A model generated the notes under the pieces. That model was not told where the DNA came from and made no database searches. It was given only the letters and a program-made list of their open reading frames with translations. Positions 1 to 9,222 of a stretch of 64,000 nucleotides of DNA are shown here, piece after piece (within the stretch, counting starts at the first letter, position 1; each line of letters opens with the position of its first letter). The translations under genes were made by a program, and so were the position numbers. Origin of the DNA: Bacillus sp. FJAT-49736 (GTDB taxonomy: Bacteria; Bacillota; Bacilli; Bacillales; Bacillaceae_C); NCBI RefSeq assembly GCF_018343615.1, contig NZ_JAGYPI010000001.1, positions 2,114,193 through 2,178,192 of the forward strand, written 5' to 3'.

Positions 1-790
1 AGAACGCAATAATATATATTTTTTTCATAACCAGGTATCCAATGTAAAAATTTCGTCCTTATTAGAGTTAACAAAAAGGTATGGCTTTCAAATCGTGCAT
101 AATCCTAAAGAAGCGAATATCATTATCAGTATTGGCGGTGACGGCACTTTTCTTCAGGCTGTTAGGAAAACAAACTTTCGCCAAGATTGTCTCTATGCTG
201 GTATATCAACTGAAAATGAATTAGGTTTATATTGTGATTTTCATCTTGACCAAGTATCAGAAATGATAGATGCCATTACGAAAGAAAACATAGAGGTGCG
301 CAAATATCCAATTCTCTTTGCAAATATTGATGAACAAGGTTCTTTTTATTGTTTAAACGAATTCAGTATTCGATCCGGCATTATTAAAACATTTGTGATG
401 GATGTGTTCATCGATGAGCTTCATTTTGAAACATTCCGAGGTGATGGAATGTTAATTGCAACACCAACTGGTAGTACAGCTTACAACAAATCCGTAGGCG
501 GTGCGATTGTCGATCCAATGCTGCCATGTTTACAAGTTAGTGAGCTTGCCTCTTTAAATAATAATCGATATCGAACATTAGGCTCCTCTTTTATTCTTGA
601 CGGAAGCCGTAAATTAACATTGAAGATTACTAAGGACGGCAATGAATATCCTCTAATGGGCATGGATAACGAGGCTTTAAGCATCCGTCATGTTGAAAAA
701 GTTGAAATTAGTTTAAGCGACAAAAGGATTAAAACCGTGAAACTAAAAACGAATTCATTCTGGGAAAAGGTCAGAAGAACCTTTTTATAG
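1..790 (+). CDS. nadK2: NAD kinase (PpnKB/YtdI type), 5' end cut by window edge
   Basis: Cytoplasmic NAD kinase that phosphorylates NAD to NADP. The frame is open from base 2, so only the first few residues lie left of the window; the visible N-terminus reads ERNNIYFFHNQ, as in Bacillus YtdI. The ATP/NAD kinase signature GGDGTFLQ is at visible residues 45-52 and the second conserved block TPTGSTAYNKS follows near residue 155. The C-terminus SFWEKVRRTFL also matches the YtdI subgroup. About 263 residues are visible, essentially full length. An ATG at 95 is inside the protein and is not the start. The gene ends at its own terminator. Family assignment is secure; the subgroup is from memory of B. 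subtilis. Confidence 0.93.
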   Translation, partial: ERNNIYFFHNQVSNVKISSLLELTKRYGFQIVHNPKEANIIISIGGDGTFLQAVRKTNFRQDCLYAGISTENELGLYCDFHLDQVSEMIDAITKENIEVRKYPILFANIDEQGSFYCLNEFSIRSGIIKTFVMDVFIDELHFETFRGDGMLIATPTGSTAYNKSVGGAIVDPMLPCLQVSELASLNNNRYRTLGSSFILDGSRKLTLKITKDGNEYPLMGMDNEALSIRHVEKVEISLSDKRIKTVKLKTNSFWEKVRRTFL

Positions 791-806
791 CGCCTATGTA
801 TTGGAA

Positions 807-835
807 GCAATCGGAATATCCGATTGCTTTTGTTG
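807..835 (+). terminator. Intrinsic terminator of nadK2
   Basis: Perfect 8-bp stem GCAATCGG / CCGATTGC with loop AATAT, followed by TTTTGTTG on the + strand, 16 bases after the nadK2 stop. Confidence 0.85.
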
Positions 836-896
836 TACGTATTACTCCCATGAAGGCTTCATTCATTTATCTTTCGATGAATTCCATTAGTACTTG

Positions 897-1814
897 TTAA
901 GCACTAAGGCTATTGGGCTTTTTCCATTTACTGCTTTTATAAACATTGGAAACAGATAATATTATTATAGCTGTCCAAATACAAATAAATGCCCACATAT
1001 GTGCGGTAGTGAAATGCTCACTGTAAAAAAAGACGCCAAGAATCAGCATAATAGTCGGAGCGATATATTGCAAAAATCCTAATACATACATAGGAATTGC
1101 CTGTGCCCCTTTCGCAAAGAACAATAGCGGAGTTGCTGTAACAATACCAGCTCCGATTAATAATAAATCTGTTCCAACTCCACTTGAAAACAGAGTTAGA
1201 TCCCCTTTCATCAATAAATACACAAGGAAAATAATAGCAAAAGGTGTTACTGTCATGGTTTCTAATGCGAGTCCAACGGAGGAATCTACTTTAATAACCT
1301 TTTTCACTAAACCATAAATCCCGAAGGTTGTAGCTAAGCTAAAAGCAATCCACGGAAAATGCCCGTATGACAAGGTAAGAATGATGACTCCTATGGCAGC
1401 CACAAAAAATGAGATTAATTGAATGATAGTTAACTTTTCTTTTAAAACAAATATTCCAAGCAAAATACTTATAAGGGGATTAATATAATACCCTAGGCTT
1501 GCCTCCACGATGTGGTCCGTGTTAACCGCCCAAATATAAATGAACCAATTTGCTGTAATTAAAATAGAAGCCATAATGAGTGAGAGAATCACTTTTCGAT
1601 TCGTCTTTATATTTTTTAATGTATGCACATATGATTTCCACTTTCGTGTAACAATGAGCAGAACTACCATGAAAATAAATGACCAAAATATGCGATTAGC
1701 TAAAATCTCTTCTGGTGATACTTCATTCAGCCACTTCCAATATATCGGCAATACTCCCCAGAATATGTATGAAAAGGCGGCGTAAAGGATCCCTTTCTTT
1801 TCGTCTTGTTTCAC
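897..1814 (-). CDS. rarD: EamA-family transporter, RarD-like permease
   Basis: Integral membrane permease of the drug/metabolite transporter superfamily (RarD branch); substrate unknown. About ten hydrophobic helices run through the 305 residues, starting at KKGILYAAFSYIFWGVLPIY. I place the start at the GTG at 1814 because AAGGAG lies about 6 bases upstream of it; an in-frame ATG at 1859 would add 15 charged residues with no ribosome binding site. It stands alone, convergent with nadK2 and upstream of nothing obvious. B. subtilis YojE is a family member, but this location is not its usual neighbourhood, so it may be a lineage-specific addition. Confidence 0.85.
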   Translation of the reverse strand: MKQDEKKGILYAAFSYIFWGVLPIYWKWLNEVSPEEILANRIFWSFIFMVVLLIVTRKWKSYVHTLKNIKTNRKVILSLIMASILITANWFIYIWAVNTDHIVEASLGYYINPLISILLGIFVLKEKLTIIQLISFFVAAIGVIILTLSYGHFPWIAFSLATTFGIYGLVKKVIKVDSSVGLALETMTVTPFAIIFLVYLLMKGDLTLFSSGVGTDLLLIGAGIVTATPLLFFAKGAQAIPMYVLGFLQYIAPTIMLILGVFFYSEHFTTAHMWAFICIWTAIIILSVSNVYKSSKWKKPNSLSA

Positions 1815-1890
1815 TCTCTCTCCTTCTTTCTTCTGCTGTCTTTTACCTAAAAAAGTCAATTATAAAAATCATGTATCCTTTATTGTAAAC

Positions 1891-1929
1891 GAAACAAAGG
1901 CAGACAGTCTACCTGAAACCGTCCACCTT
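1891..1929 (-). terminator. Intrinsic terminator of the acyl-CoA synthetase gene
   Basis: Minus-strand stem GGTGGACGG / CTGTCTGCC (9 bp, three wobble pairs) followed by TTTGTTTCG, 15 bases after the stop codon. Confidence 0.6.
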
Positions 1930-1943
1930 TTTATAATTTTTTT

Positions 1944-3524
1944 CTAGTTAACTCTTTCTAATTCATGGTTCCGCAGTTCTATTCGGCGAATTTTCCCCGA
2001 AGTAGTTTTCGGAAGTTCGTCAATAAATTCGATTTGACGAGGATATTTATATGGTGCCGTTAATTCCTTCACATGTTCTTGTAATGTTTTGACCAAATCA
2101 GGATGATCCGGTGCGATGCCATCCTGCAGAACAACAAATGCCTTAACGATATTTCCACGGATTTCATCGGGACTCGCCACTACTGCACATTCCTTAACGA
2201 ATGGATGTTTGACTAGTGCATCCTCCACTTCAAATGGCCCTATAGTATAGCCCGAACTAATGATGATGTCATCTCCCCTGCCCTCAAACCAAAAATAGCC
2301 ATCCTCATCTTTCTTTGCTTTATCCCCTGTCACATAATAGTCTCCTCTAAACTGCATTGCAGTTCTTTCTGGGTCCTTATAATAATTTTTAAATAATGCA
2401 GGAGTTTCTACATGAACGGCAATATCTCCTACCTGTCCAGCCTCACATGGCACTCCATTTTCGTCTATGATTTCAACCGTATTTCCCGGTGTTGGTTTGC
2501 CCATTGAGCCAGGTTTAACTGCCATATCCTTTGTAACTCCAACAAGTAAGGTATTTTCCGTTTGTCCATAGCCATCTCTAACGGTGACATTAAAATATTT
2601 CTCGAATGTATTAATTACTTCCCGATTGAGCGGCTCTCCTGCGGAGACGGCACTATGCAAATGCTCCAGCTTATATTCATTTAGATTATCTACTTTTGCC
2701 ATTAATCGATATTCCGTTGGAGTACAGCATAGAACATTGACTCTGTATTTCTCTAATAGACTTAAATAGGTTTTGGGCTCAAATTTTCCATTATAGACAA
2801 ATCCAGTCGCACCGGAACCTAAAACGGATAAGAAGGGGCTCCAAATCCATTTTTGCCATCCAGGTCCAGCCGTTGCCCAAACCACATCATTCTCTTCAAT
2901 ACATAACCAATTAGGTGCAGCTGTCCGCAAATGGGCATACCCCCACCCATGCGTATGTACAACACCTTTGGGATTTCCAGTAGTACCTGATGTATAGGAT
3001 AGAAACGCCATATCATTTTTGGATGTATTTGCCATGTCCAGACTCTCAGATGCATTCCTCATTAATTCCTGTAAAGGCTGCCATCCATCAGCCTTTTCTC
3101 CCACTACGAATTTCAAAATATTATTTGCTTCCACTACATCCGCAAATTGCTGAACATACGGATGATACGCTACAATTCCTTTCACATCGGCATGCTGGAT
3201 GCGATATTGCAGGTCTTTCGTCTTTAACATTTCAGAGCTTGGAATCACAACGATACCGGTTTTTAATGCGGCAAGGTAAATTTCATATGCTTCAATTAAT
3301 CTCGGTATCATTACTAAAATAATGTCACCTTTTTGAAGACCTTCATTTAAGAAAACATTACCAATTCGATTTACATTTTGTATTAATTGTGAATATGTAA
3401 TTTCTTTTGTTTCATCTTGGTCATTTTCCCATTTAATCGCCATTTTGGAAGGATCTTGAGCAAACTTTTCAACCTCTTCGACTATATTATATTTCTCCGG
3501 TGCTAATAAATCCTCACGTTTCAT
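1944..3524 (-). CDS. mbcS: Acyl-CoA synthetase MbcS/YtcI type
   Basis: AMP-forming acyl-CoA synthetase (ANL superfamily): activates a short or branched-chain carboxylate with ATP, then transfers it to CoA. The 526 residues show the adenylation signature YTSGTTGNPKG near 175, the GYGQTENT motif near 318, TGDKAKKDEDGYFW near 398, the hinge region with GRGDDIIISSGY, and the catalytic-lysine motif PKTTSGKIRR near the C-terminus. GAGGGGGA precedes the ATG. In B. subtilis the orthologous ytcI also lies next to sspA and the thiI region; the name MbcS comes from a Bacillus megaterium enzyme reported to use branched-chain acids. Substrate here is inferred. AcsA at 27.5 kb is a paralogue. Confidence 0.88.
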   Translation of the reverse strand: MKREDLLAPEKYNIVEEVEKFAQDPSKMAIKWENDQDETKEITYSQLIQNVNRIGNVFLNEGLQKGDIILVMIPRLIEAYEIYLAALKTGIVVIPSSEMLKTKDLQYRIQHADVKGIVAYHPYVQQFADVVEANNILKFVVGEKADGWQPLQELMRNASESLDMANTSKNDMAFLSYTSGTTGNPKGVVHTHGWGYAHLRTAAPNWLCIEENDVVWATAGPGWQKWIWSPFLSVLGSGATGFVYNGKFEPKTYLSLLEKYRVNVLCCTPTEYRLMAKVDNLNEYKLEHLHSAVSAGEPLNREVINTFEKYFNVTVRDGYGQTENTLLVGVTKDMAVKPGSMGKPTPGNTVEIIDENGVPCEAGQVGDIAVHVETPALFKNYYKDPERTAMQFRGDYYVTGDKAKKDEDGYFWFEGRGDDIIISSGYTIGPFEVEDALVKHPFVKECAVVASPDEIRGNIVKAFVVLQDGIAPDHPDLVKTLQEHVKELTAPYKYPRQIEFIDELPKTTSGKIRRIELRNHELERVN

Positions 3525-3600
3525 CCAAACTCCCCCTCAAAATTATTCTTCTATATCATTATACATAATTATCATAAAATTTAAAATATACAGGAACCTA

Positions 3601-3630
3601 AAAAGAGAGCAGGCATTTGTCCGCTCTCTT
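3601..3630 (-). terminator. Intrinsic terminator of the SASP gene
   Basis: Minus-strand stem AGAGAGC / GCTCTCT with a 12-base loop, followed by TTTTTAGG, just after the stop. Confidence 0.8.
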
Positions 3631-3647
3631 ATCCATATCCTATTTAA

Positions 3648-3842
3648 TTAACGAAGTTGACCGCCTAGTTGTTGTTCAGCCATAGAAACAAGGCGTTTTG
3701 TAATTTCACCACCAACAGAACCGTTAGCACGTGATGTTGTTTCTGCACCTAGATTTACACCAAATTCATTGGCGATTTCATATTTCATTTGATCTAGTGC
3801 TTGCTCAGCACCATTTACTAATAATTGATTATTGTTTGGCAT
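3648..3842 (-). CDS. sspA: Alpha/beta-type small acid-soluble spore protein
   Basis: Forespore protein that coats spore DNA, changes it towards an A-like form and protects it from UV and heat; it is degraded to amino acids at germination. The 64 residues carry the family core: [14 protein letters not shown], which contains the GPR protease cleavage site (E-I-A then N-E-F), and the second block [29 protein letters not shown] lies 8 bases before the ATG. The upstream sequence contains GAATG, an 18-base gap and GAATCTA, a loose fit to a sigma-G promoter. B. subtilis sspA occupies the same position next to thiI. Which of several ssp paralogues this is cannot be told from one gene. Confidence 0.95.
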   Translation of the reverse strand: MPNNNQLLVNGAEQALDQMKYEIANEFGVNLGAETTSRANGSVGGEITKRLVSMAEQQLGGQLR

Positions 3843-3984
3843 GTGTTTTCACCTCCTTGTGAGTATAGATTCTGCAAAAACACATGCCTTCATTCAATGA
3901 AACCGCTGGTAATTGTTCCTTAAAAACTTAATATTTGCTACATTACTTTTTCTCTATCGATATTTTCATATTAAAAAAAGGAAT

Positions 3985-5193
3985 CTACAGCAAATCGAAG
4001 AATTGCTCATCCTTAATTGGATCCTCATTGCTAACAACGATTGTTTCGACATTATTTACAGCTTCCTCAATTAACATATCAAAGTCAACATTGCTTTCAT
4101 AATATTGGATTTTTGAAAGCTTCGGTCTTGTTTTGGGAGAAGGCGGCGTAAAAATCGTACAGCAATCCTCAAATGGCAAGCTTGAAATATCAAATGTATC
4201 AATTTTTTTCGCAATATCGATAATTTCGAGCTTATCCATTGAAATCAATGGGCGTAAAATAGGTGTTGATGTGACATCGTTAATAGCAAGCATACTTTCT
4301 AATGTTTGACTTGCCACTTGTCCTAAGCTTTCACCGGTAACAATTGCCAATCCATCATTTTTTCGCCTAATTTCATCTGTAATACGGAGCATCATCCTTC
4401 TGGTCGCTGTCATCGAATAGCCTTCTGGGATATGCTTATGAATCGTTTCTTGGATTTTTGTAAAAGGCACAAAATGCATTTTTACATTCCCGCTATATGC
4501 GGAGATTTTCTTCGCTAAATCAATTGTTTTTTGTTTTGCTCTTTCACTTGTAAAAGGCGGGCTTTGAAAATGAACAGCTTCCACCTGAACTCCACGCTTC
4601 ATCGTTAAATAACCGGCGACAGGGCTGTCAATACCACCTGATAGCATAAGCATTGCTTTTCCCGACGATCCTACAGGAAGACCACCAGCTCCCTGAATAA
4701 CACCACAGGATAAATAGATAGCATCTGGTCTTACATCGACAAGCAGATTAATATCCGGATTTTTCACATCGACCTTAATATTTTCTATATTTTTTAAAAT
4801 ATGTCCACCAACAGCATGGTTTATGTCATTCGTATCGTATTCAAAGGTTTTATCCCCTCTTCTTGTTGTCACTTTAAAAGTGTTGCCGGGCTTAAAAATT
4901 TGCTCCACTAACGATAACCCTACTTGTTGGATTTGCTGAATATCTCTGTCAGTTCGAACAGCTAAACTAAAGGATTGTATTCCAAAAATAGATGATAATT
5001 TCTCCATAATTGGTTCGCTGTCTTCCCCATTTAATAAGATGTACATACGATCATGTCCACCTTGAATATGAATGTTCGTTAAATCCTTTAAAGATTCGCG
5101 AATGTTTCTTTTCAAATGAGTTATAAAATGCTTTCTATTTCTACCTTTTGTCGATAATTCTCCGTATCGAATTAATATGCGGTCATATTTCAC
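3985..5193 (-). CDS. thiI: tRNA 4-thiouridine synthase ThiI
   Basis: Adenylates U8 of tRNA and inserts sulfur to give s4U; in Bacillus the sulfur donor is the neighbouring cysteine desulfurase. An N-terminal ferredoxin-like and THUMP region covers about residues 1-165, and the PP-loop motif SGGIDSPVAGY starts near 183. The 402-residue form lacks the C-terminal rhodanese domain of the E. coli protein, as is usual in Bacillus. The start is a GTG at 5193 that shares GTGA with the TGA stop of nifZ, a 4-base overlap implying translational coupling; the N-terminus KYDRILIRYGELSTKG matches the family from this point. Confidence 0.95.
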   Translation of the reverse strand: MKYDRILIRYGELSTKGRNRKHFITHLKRNIRESLKDLTNIHIQGGHDRMYILLNGEDSEPIMEKLSSIFGIQSFSLAVRTDRDIQQIQQVGLSLVEQIFKPGNTFKVTTRRGDKTFEYDTNDINHAVGGHILKNIENIKVDVKNPDINLLVDVRPDAIYLSCGVIQGAGGLPVGSSGKAMLMLSGGIDSPVAGYLTMKRGVQVEAVHFQSPPFTSERAKQKTIDLAKKISAYSGNVKMHFVPFTKIQETIHKHIPEGYSMTATRRMMLRITDEIRRKNDGLAIVTGESLGQVASQTLESMLAINDVTSTPILRPLISMDKLEIIDIAKKIDTFDISSLPFEDCCTIFTPPSPKTRPKLSKIQYYESNVDFDMLIEEAVNNVETIVVSNEDPIKDEQFFDLL

Positions 5194-6341
5194 TTTGTAT
5201 CCCTCATTACCATATTTAATTTTTGCAAGACTTGCTGTAGGCTTTGGATAAACATCTTAGCTTCTTCCAAATTATTTTCATATGACAAGCTAATTCTTAC
5301 CGCACCCTCTGCAATTTTCTCAGGAATCCCTGCAGATAATAATGTTCTGCTTAATTTTTTTTGCTTCGATGAACAAGCACTTGTGGTAGACACATATACT
5401 TTTTCTTTTTCAAGTGCATGAACAATCACTTCCCCACGCAAGCCTTCCGCAGAAAAATTAATAATATGCGGTGCAGATACGGATGGATTAGTATGAATGT
5501 GTACTTGTGGAATTTGCTGTAGATTATTTATTAAATAATCCCGTATTTTCTGAAGTACTTGTCCCTTTTCCTTCCTTTTTTCCTCTACCATCCTCATAGC
5601 TTTTGCCATTGTTACGATGCCTGCTGTGTTCTCTGTACCGCTCCTAAGCTTTCCTTCTTGACTACCACCGGTCAAAAGCGGAGATATTGTAACACCTTCA
5701 CGTTTGTATAAGAGTCCATTTCCTTTAAGTCCATGAAATTTATGTGCTGAAATGGTACACAAATCGACATTAGCCTTATATAAATCCAAGGGAACTTTAC
5801 CAAATCCTTGAACATGATCCACATGGAATAATATTTTCGGATATTTTTTTAGAATAGCACCAATCTCTGTTATTGGTTGAATCGTTCCCATTTCATTATT
5901 TACATGCATAATAGAAACAAGAATTGTTTCATTTGTAATCGCTGCCTCTAACTCCCCAGGATTTACTTGTCCATATTGATCAACAGGCAAATAAGTAATA
6001 GTAAAACCAAGTGATTTTAATTGCTCGCATGTTTCATATACAGACGCATGTTCAATATTAGAAGCAATAATATGTTTTCCTCGTCCTGAATATTGTATTG
6101 CTGTCCCTTTTATTGCTAGGTTATTTCCTTCTGTTCCACCGGAAGTGAAAAAAATCTCATTCGCTTTCACTTGTAAAATATGAGCAATTTGATTCCTTGC
6201 TTGCTTTACAAGTTCCTCCACCTTACCGCCAAGATCATGTAAAGAGGAAGGATTAGCAAAGAATTGTGTTGATATTTTGACAAAAGCATCAATCACTTCT
6301 TCGTATGGTTTTGTTGTCGCACTATTATCAAAATATATCAT
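5190..6341 (-). CDS. nifZ: Cysteine desulfurase NifZ (ThiI partner)
   Basis: PLP-dependent class V aminotransferase-fold enzyme that removes sulfur from cysteine and passes the persulfide to ThiI. The N-terminus has NSATTKP; the PLP lysine is K201 in SAHKFHG, and the catalytic cysteine is C323 in TTSACSSK. AAGGTG precedes the ATG by 8 bases. Its 383 residues are normal for the group. The stop overlaps the thiI start, so the pair forms one operon with nifZ first. In B. subtilis this desulfurase is dedicated to tRNA thiolation; the same is inferred here from the gene pair. Confidence 0.93.
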   Translation of the reverse strand: MIYFDNSATTKPYEEVIDAFVKISTQFFANPSSLHDLGGKVEELVKQARNQIAHILQVKANEIFFTSGGTEGNNLAIKGTAIQYSGRGKHIIASNIEHASVYETCEQLKSLGFTITYLPVDQYGQVNPGELEAAITNETILVSIMHVNNEMGTIQPITEIGAILKKYPKILFHVDHVQGFGKVPLDLYKANVDLCTISAHKFHGLKGNGLLYKREGVTISPLLTGGSQEGKLRSGTENTAGIVTMAKAMRMVEEKRKEKGQVLQKIRDYLINNLQQIPQVHIHTNPSVSAPHIINFSAEGLRGEVIVHALEKEKVYVSTTSACSSKQKKLSRTLLSAGIPEKIAEGAVRISLSYENNLEEAKMFIQSLQQVLQKLNMVMRDTK

Positions 6342-6447
6342 AAAAAAAACACCTTCATTATTTGAATATTATCTAATTATATTTATACCAACAATCATAA
6401 ATCTTATCATAAGTTGCAACACTTGAAAATGAAAAGCTTCAGCTATA

Positions 6448-6481
6448 AAGAAAAGACAAAAGCATATTTGCTTTTGTCTTT
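6448..6481 (-). terminator. Intrinsic terminator of ezrA
   Basis: Minus-strand stem AAAGACAAAAGCA / TGCTTTTGTCTTT (13 bp, loop of 4) at 6452-6481, followed by TCTTT, directly after the ezrA stop. Confidence 0.85.
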
Positions 6482-6482
6482 A

Positions 6483-8177
6483 TTATTCCTCACTTAACAT
6501 TTTTTCAATTTCTTTGAGAGCACCCGGTTCCACTGCCTCTACTGCTGTAGCTGCTTCTTCCAGTGCTAAACGATAATCAAAGCTTCTAAATGCTTCTTCC
6601 GCCTGTTGCAATCCAATCGCGACTTTTTGATATCGGGCACGATAACGATTTCCATATTGGATTACCTTTTCCGCTAAAAGAACACTTTCAATAAGATCTT
6701 CAGTTTTACCACTTAAATGCTCTACTGTATCCACTGCGTTATTTAAATGATTTTGGACAGATGCCATATTCAAAGGTTTTTCATTAAGACTTTTGAATAC
6801 ATCCTGAATATACTCTAGCGCCTGATCAAAGACGGATTGATAGTCAAATGGCAAGCCAGGAACATTGCTTTTGGAAATTAATCTTTTCATTTCTGCAATT
6901 TTTCTTCTAAGCTCTTGCACCTTTTCTCGTGCTTCTAATTCATCTTTTCGCAATGTTTGAAGGTGTTCCGTAAATTCCTGCTGTTCCTTTCCAATCTTTT
7001 CAATCAATTGCTTAACTTCCTTCAATTCCTCACTGAGTATAGTATATGCGGAGTTATCCTCCATTATCTTTGTTTCAAGAATGCTGTATCTCTTAATAAG
7101 CTGGGACAATTCCTTCTCAAAATTATGAGGGATTTGCTGTTCACCATCCAATAGCTGATAACTTTCTTGAACAATTTCTGTCTCCGTTTTTATTTCTTCA
7201 TTTGTTTTCTTTAGTTCTTCAAAAAGACCGGAAATTTCACCATGATGCTTTTGAAGATAATGCTTTGCATGAACTTCTTTTTCAAGCAGATCATATAATA
7301 TTTCTATTTTTTCTTTTATTTCCTGTATTCCATTTTCAACTTCTGTTATTTCTGCTTTTTCTAAGAAATCACTGTAAGTTCCAAGTGCTTTTTGAAGATG
7401 CTGTGTTTCTTTTTCAAGCTGCAGGTGTTCTAAAATAAATCCTTTATCAAGCATTTCTTTTTTACCTTCTTCAATTTCCTTTAATTGAGAAGGTAGGACA
7501 GTTTCAATTTCCGTTATTAATTCAGGAAGTTTCTCGATTTTTTCCTCCAACCCTGCTATATTTGCAGTTAATCCAATAACAATCTCCCGGGCCTCTAAGT
7601 AATCTCCATTAGCTGTTAAATTGTCGAACTCCCCGAAACTTTCCGCAATTGCATTTAGGTCCGTTTCCAATTGTTTTATTGAATCCCCATAATTATGCCG
7701 ATGAATCAATAAATGCTTTTTCATTGATTTATATTTTTTTTGCAGATGCTCTATTTCAACTTTATTTTTTTCTTCACTGCCTATTAATTCACTTAATTCG
7801 GAAAGAATGGTTTCAATAGTAGCTTCAATTTCTTGCAATACTTTTTCGAGTTTTTCCTGTTCGCTTTTCGCACGTTTAAAACGATATTTATCTGTATATT
7901 CCTCGATATCAAATAAATAATCCTCTGCATCAGGAAGCCGAACCGTTACAATTTCATCCCACGACCGTCTCCAGCGTTCGAATTTCTCTTCTGTTTGACC
8001 TGTCATGTTTAACTGCTTAACCTTTCCAAGCTCATCTAATACTGGGCGATTCATAATATCGATTTTCCAAGCCTCAAGCCTGTCTATTTGTTTATAATAT
8101 TTTTTTCGTATAATGAATCCGACCACTAATAATATAAGTATTAGTACAATAATACTAATGATGCCGTACACCATCAT
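6483..8177 (-). CDS. ezrA: Septation ring formation regulator EzrA
   Basis: Membrane-anchored negative regulator of FtsZ ring assembly that keeps rings from forming at wrong sites. One N-terminal membrane segment (about residues 3-22) is followed by a short positive stretch RKKYYKQIDRLEAWK and then some 500 residues of coiled-coil, spectrin-like sequence; the TGQTEEKFERWRRSWDEIV block near residue 60 is characteristic. Length 564 matches the family. AGGAGG lies upstream of two tandem ATGs (8177 and 8174), either of which may start translation. In B. subtilis braB and hisJ flank ezrA in this region; neither is present here. Confidence 0.95.
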   Translation of the reverse strand: MMVYGIISIIVLILILLVVGFIIRKKYYKQIDRLEAWKIDIMNRPVLDELGKVKQLNMTGQTEEKFERWRRSWDEIVTVRLPDAEDYLFDIEEYTDKYRFKRAKSEQEKLEKVLQEIEATIETILSELSELIGSEEKNKVEIEHLQKKYKSMKKHLLIHRHNYGDSIKQLETDLNAIAESFGEFDNLTANGDYLEAREIVIGLTANIAGLEEKIEKLPELITEIETVLPSQLKEIEEGKKEMLDKGFILEHLQLEKETQHLQKALGTYSDFLEKAEITEVENGIQEIKEKIEILYDLLEKEVHAKHYLQKHHGEISGLFEELKKTNEEIKTETEIVQESYQLLDGEQQIPHNFEKELSQLIKRYSILETKIMEDNSAYTILSEELKEVKQLIEKIGKEQQEFTEHLQTLRKDELEAREKVQELRRKIAEMKRLISKSNVPGLPFDYQSVFDQALEYIQDVFKSLNEKPLNMASVQNHLNNAVDTVEHLSGKTEDLIESVLLAEKVIQYGNRYRARYQKVAIGLQQAEEAFRSFDYRLALEEAATAVEAVEPGALKEIEKMLSEE

Positions 8178-8369
8178 ATGACCATAAGCCTCCTGTTTAT
8201 CCGAGATACATCTATGTTAACGAGTTTTGTAATATTATGTATGATGTAAATATGATACCATGTAACGACAATTTTTGACTATTAAATTCGCTATTTTTTG
8301 CAAAAATACAAGGATTTTTACAAGGAAAGCAAATAACTGGGAAAAAATCCCGTTTTTAAATAGGAAAAA

Positions 8370-8397
8370 CGCAAAAAATACACCGTTTAAAACGGTG
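8370..8397 (-). terminator. Intrinsic terminator of refZ
   Basis: Minus-strand CACCGT / ACGGTG stem (8381-8397), followed by TATTTTTTGC. The refZ stop codon lies inside the stem. Confidence 0.65.
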
Positions 8398-9022
8398 CAT
8401 TGATTAGCTTTGTATCATCTACTTTATCTGACAGCATTTGGTCAATCCATTCTTCTAAAACCTGAAAATATTTATCGATAAAATATTTCTCTTGCGGAAA
8501 CATATGCAATACTTCCCGTAAATATTGGCTGTTTAAAAATGGCATAGTTATCATACTTTTCAACTGAATAATTTTCATATTTATGAAGGTCTGATGGCTA
8601 TCATCCTCCTCCAATAAACACTTAAATAAGTATCGTTCCTTCATTAAATAGGAAGAAATAACTTCCCTTATAACCTGTGAATCAATAGAAATTTCTCTCC
8701 ATACAAATCTCGTTAATAAATGATTTTTCCCTTGAAATATTAAGATTTTCTGGATTGCTCTTTTTAAACATTTTATTCTATCTTCATACTGAATAGCATT
8801 TGCTTCTTCTTCCAGAAATGAAATGTAATTCTCAAAAAAATATATAAGGCATGCTTCCAGCAGTCCCTGTTTATTATGAAAATAGTAAGCAATATTTGCC
8901 GGATTTACCCTTGCTTTATTGGATATATCCCTAATGGATGTTCCATCATATCCTTTTGTATTAAATAATAATATAGCTGAATCCATAATCATTTCTTTAG
9001 TAGATATTGCTGACTTGACCAT
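8387..9022 (-). CDS. refZ: TetR-family regulator of FtsZ, RefZ
   Basis: DNA-binding protein that acts on Z-ring position and chromosome capture during early sporulation in B. subtilis. The TetR helix-turn-helix covers about residues 8-55 with the recognition segment VNPANIAYYFHNKQGLLEA, followed by an all-helical C-terminal domain. I place the start at the ATG at 9022 because GAGGG lies 5 bases upstream; an ATG at 9034 would add MRDS and has only AAGG about 11 bases away. It lies between ezrA and ytsP as does B. subtilis yttP/refZ, and this context, more than any unique motif, gives the name. Confidence 0.82.
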   Translation of the reverse strand: MVKSAISTKEMIMDSAILLFNTKGYDGTSIRDISNKARVNPANIAYYFHNKQGLLEACLIYFFENYISFLEEEANAIQYEDRIKCLKRAIQKILIFQGKNHLLTRFVWREISIDSQVIREVISSYLMKERYLFKCLLEEDDSHQTFINMKIIQLKSMITMPFLNSQYLREVLHMFPQEKYFIDKYFQVLEEWIDQMLSDKVDDTKLINAPF

Positions 9023-9112
9023 AGAATCCCTCATTTCATTCTTTTTCCTTGTACATTCGTCTGAAATATGCTATTCCTTAAGAAGATAAAAAATTAATTG
9101 TTCTAATTATAG

Positions 9113-9155
9113 ACTTCTATCTAATAATCATTATTCCTATAAAAATATATCGACA
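9113..9155 (-). promoter_or_regulatory. Candidate sigma-H promoter and 0A-like box upstream of refZ
   Basis: On the minus strand ATAGGAATA (9132-9140), an 11-base gap, then ATAGAAGT (9113-9120) fits the sigma-H consensus RNAGGAWWW / RNNGAATW with one mismatch. TGTCGAT at 9149-9155, just upstream, is one base from the Spo0A box TGTCGAA. B. subtilis refZ is an early-sporulation gene, so the placement makes sense. A second, weaker match begins with TAAGGAATA at 9072-9080. Confidence 0.4.
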
Positions 9156-9222
9156 CTTTTCATAGGATTTGACAAGTACTGCTGAATTTTTCAAAAAATT
9201 TGTTGAGAATAGGGTGAGATTC

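Noticed and set aside
797-896. Separate terminator for rarD
   Set aside because: The nadK2 stem is followed by TTCCAA on the minus strand, too weak to call it bidirectional; no other stem is seen.
9169-9222. Longer N-terminus for the GAF-domain reductase from a TTG at 9169
   Set aside because: The TTG is part of a TTGACA sequence and lacks a ribosome binding site, while AGGGTGAG precedes the ATG at 9223.
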